From positions 1-13,556 of the forward strand of contig JADMKR010000219.1 of NCBI GenBank assembly GCA_015478765.1: a stretch of DNA of 13,556 nt, given 5' to 3'. This document shows positions 8,801-13,556 of this stretch, piece by piece (position 1 is the stretch's first letter; each line of letters begins with the position of its first letter). A model generated the notes under the pieces. The model worked only from the letters and a program-made list of their open reading frames with translations, did not search any database and was not told the DNA's origin. Source of the stretch: Flavobacterium sp. GTDB lineage: Bacteria; Bacteroidota; Bacteroidia; Flavobacteriales; Flavobacteriaceae. Made by a program: the position numbers and the translations under genes.

Positions 8801-10157
8801 CCGATTTTTTACAGTCGCTGAACAATTTCCGGGCGGCTGTTTGCACCGGATCCCAAACGGGTGAGAACGGAGGTGCGTAGGACAAATCAAGATCTATGAT
8901 CTGTTGCAATGTCATTTCTTGAGAAAGCGCCGCAGCTAGCACATCAATTCGTTTCGATGCTCCTTCTTCGCCGATGATCTGAGCGCCGAGGATCTTGGCG
9001 GTTTTGGGATCTGCATATAATTTTACATGGATTTCCTTTGCGTCGGGATAGTAAGACGCTCTTGATTTGGCGGTAATCAATGTAGAAATCGCTTTTATTC
9101 CCAGTTTGTCAATTTCTTTTTTCTGCAATCCGGTTCGCGCGACTTCGTAGGAGCAAATCTTAGTTACCGCAGTGCCAACCACGCCCGGAAAATTCAACGA
9201 TCCGCCGGCGATATTTGTCCCCGCTACAAGTCCGGTTTTATTGGCCACTGTTCCCAATGCGATATAAAACGGCTTTTTGCTGACGAGATGAAATGTTTGG
9301 GCGCAATCACCGGCCGCCCACACATTGGATACATTTGTTTTTTGATATTTATCGACGACGACGGCTCCTTTTTCGGAGAGTTCAATTCCAGAATCAGTTA
9401 AGAAATCGGTGTTGGGTCGGGTTCCCATGCCAAGGATTACTATGTCGGCTGGAATTTGACGAAGCGATGTTTGTACGGCAGTGACTTTCCCATGATCGGC
9501 AATAAATCCGGTAAGTGATTCTTTCAGATAAACGGTTACACCCAAATTTTGTATCGCCTTTCTGACGATGGCGGCCATATCGGGATCCAAAGTGTTCATT
9601 ATTTCGTCTGATCTATTGATCAGCGTAACTTTTAATCCAAGAATTAACAGCGCTTCGGCCATCTCTACACCTATATATCCACCGCCGACTATTACGGCAT
9701 TTTTCGGCTTATTCTCAGTGATAAACTCGTCTACACGTATGCCGCTGCGCAAGGTTGAAACGCCAAAAATTCCTTTGGCTGCCGCATTTGGTACATCGGG
9801 GCAGAAAGCTTTCCCACCGGTTGCGATCAGCAATTGATCGTATGATTCAAAAAAAGTTTCATTTTCAAATTCAACCTGAACGCGGTTATTTTGGGTATCA
9901 ACTGCAATGACTTTGTGTTTTATCCTGACGTCAATGTTGTACTTCTCGCGAAATTCTTCGGGAGAGCGAACAATCAGTTCATGGTAATCATCGACCTTAC
10001 CTGAAATCAAATAGGGAATTCCGCATGCAGAATACGATGTGAAAGCCGACTTCTCAAATACTATGATGGGCTGTTCAGGATTGGAGCGCCTAATTTTTGA
10101 AGCGGCACTCATACCGGCTGCGTCACCGCCAATTATCACGACTTTAGGTTGCTGCAT
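8793..10157 (-). CDS. CoA-disulfide reductase-like FAD/NAD(P)H oxidoreductase
   Basis: This is a 454-residue flavoprotein of the CoA-disulfide reductase / NADH oxidase / persulfide reductase group. The N-terminus has the FAD-binding VVIIGGDAAGMSAA motif. The single active-site cysteine is Cys45 in SYSACGIPYLISG. The NAD(P)H-binding VGGGYIGVEMAEALL segment lies near residues 156-170, and the second FAD motif is WAAGDCAQ. The C-terminal dimerisation domain ends with SYYPDAKE (Y369/Y370) and YAPPFSPVWDPV (Y427), which correspond to the tyrosines that CoA-disulfide reductases use at the active site. There is no C-terminal rhodanese domain, so it is not the fused persulfide reductase. The exact substrate (CoA disulfide, CoA persulfide, oxygen) cannot be fixed from sequence alone. 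The gene lies 127 bases downstream of the XRE gene and converges on dsbD. Both encode thiol-redox enzymes, but on opposite strands. Confidence 0.85.
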   Translation of the reverse strand: MQQPKVVIIGGDAAGMSAASKIRRSNPEQPIIVFEKSAFTSYSACGIPYLISGKVDDYHELIVRSPEEFREKYNIDVRIKHKVIAVDTQNNRVQVEFENETFFESYDQLLIATGGKAFCPDVPNAAAKGIFGVSTLRSGIRVDEFITENKPKNAVIVGGGYIGVEMAEALLILGLKVTLINRSDEIMNTLDPDMAAIVRKAIQNLGVTVYLKESLTGFIADHGKVTAVQTSLRQIPADIVILGMGTRPNTDFLTDSGIELSEKGAVVVDKYQKTNVSNVWAAGDCAQTFHLVSKKPFYIALGTVANKTGLVAGTNIAGGSLNFPGVVGTAVTKICSYEVARTGLQKKEIDKLGIKAISTLITAKSRASYYPDAKEIHVKLYADPKTAKILGAQIIGEEGASKRIDVLAAALSQEMTLQQIIDLDLSYAPPFSPVWDPVQTAARKLFSDCKKSAT

Positions 10158-10192
10158 ATTATTAATTTCTTTTATGAGATGATACTGAAATC

Positions 10193-10222
10193 CCGATTTG
10201 TATTTTGGTGCTACGAAATCGG
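10193..10222. repeat. Imperfectly placed dyad between the XRE gene and the CoA-disulfide reductase-like gene
   Basis: Two 7-base arms, CCGATTT (10193-10199) and AAATCGG (10216-10222), are exact inverse complements separated by 16 bases. They lie in the 127-base non-coding gap 10158-10284, upstream of the flavoprotein gene and downstream of the XRE gene. No T-run follows on the - strand, so it does not look like an intrinsic terminator. It could be an operator or chance. No good TAnnTTTG promoter is visible in this gap; the nearest is TAATTTG on the - strand around 10229-10235, one base short of the consensus spacing. Confidence 0.3.
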
Positions 10223-10284
10223 CAGAAGCAAATTAGAAAATACGACTTTTATCTGACGTTATATAATTTACGATTCAAGAATTT

Positions 10285-10485
10285 TTAGTCACCAGCTTCG
10301 AGAGAGAAAATTTGTTCAACTGGGCATTCGAAAAATTGCGCGAGTTTTAAAGCTAGTAGTGTCGATGGGACATATTTGCCTTTTTCCATCGCATTGATGG
10401 TTTGGCGGCTTACGCCGATTTGCCGTGCCAACTCTTCTTGCGAGATGCTGGCCGATGCTCGCAATACTTTCAGATTATTGGTCAT
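10285..10485 (-). CDS. Small XRE-family helix-turn-helix regulator
   Basis: This 66-residue protein consists almost entirely of a Cro/C1-type helix-turn-helix: LKVLRASASISQEELARQIG, then recognition helix VSRQTINAMEKGKYVPS and LALKLAQFFECPVEQIF. It has no effector or dimerisation extension. It should bind DNA as a dimer. The ATG lies 11 bases inside the end of the membrane-protein gene upstream, so the two are co-transcribed and probably translationally coupled. Regulators of this compact type are commonly paired with a small membrane protein in Bacteroidota and Firmicutes. The twin palindromes upstream of the pair (10954-10991) are the obvious candidate operator, by inference. Confidence 0.88.
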   Translation of the reverse strand: MTNNLKVLRASASISQEELARQIGVSRQTINAMEKGKYVPSTLLALKLAQFFECPVEQIFSLEAGD

Positions 10486-10954
10486 AATCGGATATTTTTT
10501 TGAGCTGATATAATTTTAGATGGAATCGCAGTACAAAAAACAGCAGCATCGAAAACATGTTGGCGACCAAAATGTGAAAAAATACAACTCCGTAGAAAAA
10601 TACCGTTGCGAAGAGCATAACGCCAAAATTAAAGTACATCGCCCAAATCAGACTTTCATACCGGATTTTTGCGATATACTCATCTTCATCGTCGGTGCGG
10701 GAGAATCCCACGAGAATTCCGCCGACGATGAGCGCGATCAACAGCAGCTCATCCAATATCGGATTTTGAATGACCTTAAAATAGATCGGGTCTGACAGAA
10801 GGGGAGTTTCCGCAATTGCGAATACCGGAACATCGAAAACCGATTCAAGTTCGAACCGCGAAAAATAAATCACGACCATAGCTACAAAAGCGGGTGCGAA
10901 GAGAAGCCACCCCAATATTTTGAATGACTTCGGAAATAGAAATTTTGAATTCAT
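10475..10954 (-). CDS. Four-helix membrane protein paired with the XRE regulator (unknown function)
   Basis: This 159-residue protein has about four hydrophobic helices (roughly 12-31, 67-84, 103-123, 126-143) and an acidic cytoplasmic-type loop SRTDDEDEYIAKIRYESL between helices 2 and 3. I do not recognise a named family. It resembles the unnamed small membrane proteins found next to YozG-like XRE regulators in flavobacteria. The start chosen is the ATG at 10954 (MNSKFLF). An in-frame TTG six codons upstream (10972) is possible, but it would put the start inside a promoter-like element. It is the first gene of a two-gene unit and overlaps the XRE gene by 11 bases. The two palindromes and promoter just upstream suggest control by the partner regulator. 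Its function cannot be stated from sequence. Confidence 0.8.
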   Translation of the reverse strand: MNSKFLFPKSFKILGWLLFAPAFVAMVVIYFSRFELESVFDVPVFAIAETPLLSDPIYFKVIQNPILDELLLIALIVGGILVGFSRTDDEDEYIAKIRYESLIWAMYFNFGVMLFATVFFYGVVFFHILVANMFSMLLFFVLRFHLKLYQLKKISDYDQ

Positions 10955-10971
10955 GATAAAGATTTTTATCA
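10954..10971. promoter_or_regulatory. Palindrome 1 (7-4-7), candidate operator
   Basis: On the + strand this reads TGATAAA, 4 bases (gatt), TTTATCA: a perfect 7-base inverted repeat. Its left end includes the first base of the membrane-protein ATG, and its right end overlaps the promoter -7 element. Its centre is 20 bp from that of palindrome 2, and it has the same arm and spacer lengths. The likely role is binding of the XRE dimer encoded downstream (inference). Confidence 0.5.
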
Positions 10972-11000
10972 AATGTAAAATATGTTTTACAAATAGACAA
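10970..11000 (-). promoter_or_regulatory. Bacteroidota-type promoter for the membrane protein/XRE unit
   Basis: On the - strand, TTG (11000-10998) is followed after 20 bases by TACATTTG (10977-10970). This matches the flavobacterial sigma-A pattern TTG, 17-23 bases, TAnnTTTG. The predicted transcription start would fall only about 10 bases before the ATG at 10954, so the leader would be very short. The -7 element lies across the junction between the two palindromes. The match is by eye only. Confidence 0.45.
10974..10991. promoter_or_regulatory. Palindrome 2 (7-4-7), candidate operator
   Basis: On the + strand this reads TGTAAAA, 4 bases (tatg), TTTTACA: a perfect 7-base inverted repeat, two helical turns from palindrome 1. 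A further TTTACA half-site occurs at 11007-11012 (21 bp on), and TTTACG at 11017-11022 (10 bp further). All of these lie between the Orr-like gene's end and the membrane-protein start. The site overlaps the spacer and -7 element of the predicted promoter, so binding there would block transcription. Confidence 0.5.
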
Positions 11001-11017
11001 GCAAACTTTACATTTAT

Positions 11018-12088
11018 TTACGCTACTGTTTTATCAATGTAGCTCGAATTCATAAGATAAAGCGCCCCCATATATTGGATATGGAACGAGATCACGTCGC
11101 CTACCTGATATTCCCGGATGGAATGACTGATATCTACAACCAGCATATCGGAGCTTGCATCGACCACGGAGATGTTTTCATCTTCCGACGTCAGATACTG
11201 CGGCTGCATATCGAGCAAGCCGATGTCCAAAATAGCGCGCAGTGATGTTCCGCCAAGATCGTCATTAGCAGGCGTAAACACGTTTCCCGCCACATTTTCC
11301 CCAAGTTCGCCGGTGGGAGTATCGGGTTTGATCGTAATTTCAATTATTTCTGCATAGAGTTTAAATACGTCATTGTGCATACCCTGTATCGTTTGACCAG
11401 TAAACAGATCCTTGCCAAAAAACAGCGCTTCGCCTACGCGAAAATGGTTTACCGCCATCGGGCGGGCGTTCTTTAACATCAATGGTACCGCCACCGAAGT
11501 ACCGCCGGATACCCACGGGATCGTAATATTGAATTTGGCTTCAATAAGCTGCTTGTACAAACTAAGTTGAATTAATTTATCCTGTGTGGGCATTACTCCG
11601 CTCAGGCAGTTCAGGTTGGTACCAATGCCACGGATTTCGATATTTGGCAAGTGGATTATTTGCTTATAGAAGTCGATTAATTCTTCGCCCATAACACCTT
11701 CGCGAAGGTCTCCCATTTCGATCATGATGATGATTTTGTGGGTTTTGTTTTGTCTTTTGGCTTCTTCCGACAATAATTGGATAGTGTAGATTTCGGTATT
11801 GAAGCTCACATCGGCATACTTGACAATGCTTTCGATACTGCGTTTGGCCGGCGGTTTTATGTAGACGGTTTGAATGCCTGGATCCAATGATTTGATTTTT
11901 TTCAGATTACTTACGCGGCTGTCATGTATTTCCCTGGTACCCAATGCAATGATTTCCTTGAGAAATGTCTTGTTTCCACACAGTAATTTTGAAACGATGC
12001 CCCATTCGATATTGCGCACCTGAAATAGATCGTCGAGGAATTTGTAGTTTTCCTGAAGTTTTTTCCGATATAATTTTAGATAAGCCAT
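11018..12088 (-). CDS. Alanine/ornithine racemase family PLP-dependent enzyme
   Basis: This 356-residue fold-III PLP enzyme of the alanine racemase N-terminal superfamily is closest in motif pattern to ornithine racemase (Orr) and YhfX-like proteins. The PLP lysine should be Lys34 in GIVSKLLCGN. Other visible family blocks are EMGDLREG (124-131), GIGTNLNC (154-161), the phosphate-binding-type SGGTS (194-198), FRVGEALFFG (216-225), and a C-terminal beta domain (residues 240-356). The substrate is not determined: family members racemise ornithine or other amino acids, or are uncharacterised. The start shares one base with the stop of alr (TAATG on the - strand), so it is co-expressed with a true alanine racemase. 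It ends 63 bases before the membrane-protein gene, with no terminator hairpin visible in between. Confidence 0.85.
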   Translation of the reverse strand: MAYLKLYRKKLQENYKFLDDLFQVRNIEWGIVSKLLCGNKTFLKEIIALGTREIHDSRVSNLKKIKSLDPGIQTVYIKPPAKRSIESIVKYADVSFNTEIYTIQLLSEEAKRQNKTHKIIIMIEMGDLREGVMGEELIDFYKQIIHLPNIEIRGIGTNLNCLSGVMPTQDKLIQLSLYKQLIEAKFNITIPWVSGGTSVAVPLMLKNARPMAVNHFRVGEALFFGKDLFTGQTIQGMHNDVFKLYAEIIEITIKPDTPTGELGENVAGNVFTPANDDLGGTSLRAILDIGLLDMQPQYLTSEDENISVVDASSDMLVVDISHSIREYQVGDVISFHIQYMGALYLMNSSYIDKTVA

Positions 12089-13236
12089 TATATAATGTTT
12101 CTGGGAATTGTTCGCGCAATCCTGGTTAGTAATTCATAATTCAGCTGATTGCTAAAGTCGCTGAAAGACGCAATCGAGATGGCGGCTTCCTGTTGGTTTC
12201 CTATGAGCACAACTTCATCGCCTTTCCTGACATTGCCTGCAGCGGTGACGTCGACAGTGATCATATTCATGTTGACGGTACCAACTACCAGGCAGCGTTG
12301 TCCGTTGATCAGGACATGGCCGTGATTACTCAATGACCGGCTGTAACCGTGGGAATAACCAATTGGAATTACTGCGATTTCCATTTTGCTTCCCGCCATA
12401 TAACTGGTTCCGTATCCTACGAAGTCACCGGCGTTGACTTTCTTTACGCTCATCACCTGACTTTTCCACAGTATGACGCGTTTCAAGGGATCGCTTTTAA
12501 TTCGCTTAGCGTTCATATAGTTTACAAAAACTTCAGGGCTGGGCCACAATCCGTATTGCATGATGCCAATGCGAACCAGGTCCATGCGGGTTTCAGGAAA
12601 CATCATCGACGATGCCGAGCACGCAGTATGTCGAAGTTGTGGAACCAGGCCGCTGTCTTTAAAGAAGTTGTATGCCTTTTCATAGGCTTGAATCTGCGAC
12701 TTTACTCTGTAATAATTCGCAACGCTTTCGGCGCCAGCATAATGCGTACACAGTCCCGAAAAAATTAGATGTTCTTTTTCATTTTGAAGTATCTGTGTCA
12801 CCCAACGCAGTTCGTTCTCATTAAATCCTGTTCGGTTCATACCCGTTTCCACTTCAATATGAAGGCGCGCTTTATGTCCGAGTTTCTTTGCCGACTTAAC
12901 CGCTTTCTGCAACCGTGTTTTTTCGAAGACGAAAAACTGGATGTCATTTTCGATGGCCCATTCCAAATCTTCATCGGCTACGAAGCCCATAATCATTATG
13001 GTCGCATTGCTACCCACGCATTGTTTGATGATACGCGCTTCCTCGGCATCGAAAGCTGAAAAGTGACTGATTCCGCATTCGTGTGCCAAGGTTACAAATT
13101 CGCTTATACCGTGCCCGTACGCATTTCCCTTAACAACCGACGAAAAAATGATTTTCTTGCCAAAGGTCGCCCGCAGGAATTCCAGGTTTTGCTGCAATGC
13201 CGCCCGACTTAATTCTATTATGGAATTGTTATGCAT
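12088..13236 (-). CDS. alr: Alanine racemase
   Basis: This 382-residue PLP enzyme interconverts L- and D-alanine for peptidoglycan synthesis. The PLP lysine is Lys36 in VVKGNAYGHG. Arg222 (VRIGIMQYGLWPS) matches the arginine contacting the pyridine nitrogen, and Tyr275 (GYGTSY) matches the second catalytic base, Tyr265 of the Geobacillus enzyme. Arg135 in ETGMNRTGF is also conserved. Two positions differ from the textbook enzyme. Glu128 replaces the lysine that is carbamylated in the Geobacillus enzyme (HIEVETGM against HLKVDTGM), and the usual V-x-MD block reads VNMNM (321-325). The ATG at 13236 is chosen although the frame stays open to 13443. The longer version would add 69 non-homologous residues that are merely the M20 gene read in another frame. 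It overlaps the M20 gene's end by 8 bases and the next racemase's start by 1 base. Confidence 0.9.
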   Translation of the reverse strand: MHNNSIIELSRAALQQNLEFLRATFGKKIIFSSVVKGNAYGHGISEFVTLAHECGISHFSAFDAEEARIIKQCVGSNATIMIMGFVADEDLEWAIENDIQFFVFEKTRLQKAVKSAKKLGHKARLHIEVETGMNRTGFNENELRWVTQILQNEKEHLIFSGLCTHYAGAESVANYYRVKSQIQAYEKAYNFFKDSGLVPQLRHTACSASSMMFPETRMDLVRIGIMQYGLWPSPEVFVNYMNAKRIKSDPLKRVILWKSQVMSVKKVNAGDFVGYGTSYMAGSKMEIAVIPIGYSHGYSRSLSNHGHVLINGQRCLVVGTVNMNMITVDVTAAGNVRKGDEVVLIGNQQEAAISIASFSDFSNQLNYELLTRIARTIPRNII

Positions 13237-13556
13237 TGACGAATTGACTAATTCTATGAAAAAGACCGATTCCGATCGCGCTGATTTCATCGGGAAAATC
13301 GTAATCCGGGTTATGGAGTGCAGGAGTTTCGATGCCGGCACCCAAGCCAAACATCGCACCGGCAAAATGTTCCGTGAATAAACCGAAATCCTCGCCCCAG
13401 CTGAAAGGTTCGGGTTTAAGCAATATTTCGAGTCCTTCGGCATTTGCTGCCGAGAGAATCATATCGACCGCATTCGACGAGTTTTCCGTCGCCCTGAAAG
13501 GCTGTGTCCAGGTAACTTCGCATTGTAATCGATGCTTGGAAGCGATTACCTGTGCT
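13229..13556 (-). CDS. M20-family amidohydrolase/peptidase, C-terminal part, cut by the window edge
   Basis: Only the last 108 residues or so are visible; the gene continues past the right edge. The visible sequence contains VTWTQPFRATENSSNA, then PFSWGEDFGLFTEHFAGAMFGLGAG and TPALHNPDYDFPDE. This is the characteristic end of M20D-type amidohydrolases (N-acyl-amino-acid or hippurate hydrolase type), including the ExF-type and His (ALHNPDYDF) metal-site region. The ATG at 13462 is internal, since the frame stays open and homologous upstream of it. Enzymes of this family cleave N-acyl or peptide bonds with a two-metal centre. The substrate cannot be told from this fragment. The stop lies 8 bases inside alr, making amidohydrolase-alr-racemase a likely operon. 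Confidence 0.85.
   Translation of the reverse strand, partial: AQVIASKHRLQCEVTWTQPFRATENSSNAVDMILSAANAEGLEILLKPEPFSWGEDFGLFTEHFAGAMFGLGAGIETPALHNPDYDFPDEISAIGIGLFHRISQFVNA

Noticed and set aside
10507..10521. 15-base exact repeat (gatataattttagat) also present at 12067-12081
   Set aside because: Both copies lie inside coding sequence and encode the same residues LKLY in unrelated proteins (membrane-protein C-terminus and Orr-like N-terminus). In AT-rich sequence this is likely coincidence.

Overview
The window looks like a chromosomal stretch from a member of the Bacteroidota, most likely a flavobacterium. The evidence is a secreted protein with a C-terminal type IX secretion (T9SS) sorting domain, a lipoprotein with an acidic stretch just after the lipobox Cys, a TTG / TAnnTTTG-type promoter, and the gene order pabB-tilS-dsbD. 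Coding is dense, with genes touching or overlapping by a few bases. No RNA genes, CRISPR arrays, insertion sequences or prophage genes are visible, and no gap without a gene exceeds about 130 bases.

Layout. From 1 to 8800 everything runs on the + strand: the 3' part of a dihydrolipoyl dehydrogenase gene (lpdA, cut by the left edge); a secreted LVIVD/choice-of-anchor-B protein with a T9SS sorting domain; a seven-repeat propeller lipoprotein overlapping it by 4 bases; aminodeoxychorismate synthase component I (pabB); tRNA(Ile)-lysidine synthase (tilS); and the transmembrane thiol:disulfide reductase DsbD, whose start overlaps the tilS stop by one base. From 8793 to the right edge everything runs on the - strand. 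In the direction of transcription (right to left) it holds the C-terminal part of an M20 amidohydrolase (cut by the right edge); alanine racemase (alr); a second fold-III PLP racemase of the alanine/ornithine racemase family; a small four-helix membrane protein overlapping an XRE-type regulator; and a CoA-disulfide-reductase-like flavoprotein whose 3' end overlaps the 3' end of dsbD by 8 bases.

How the genes work together. The + strand genes are mainly housekeeping (2-oxoacid dehydrogenase E3, folate, tRNA modification, periplasmic thiol reduction), plus one translationally coupled pair of exported beta-propeller-like proteins. On the - strand, M20 amidohydrolase, Alr and the Orr-like racemase overlap end to end and look like one amino-acid deacylation/racemisation operon. 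The XRE/membrane-protein pair has its own promoter-like sequence, with two 7-4-7 palindromes 20 bp apart placed over it, which suggests autoregulation.

No obviously new defence or mobile system was found. The most notable points are the double-racemase operon, the twin palindromes in front of the membrane-protein/XRE module, and the coupled propeller pair.
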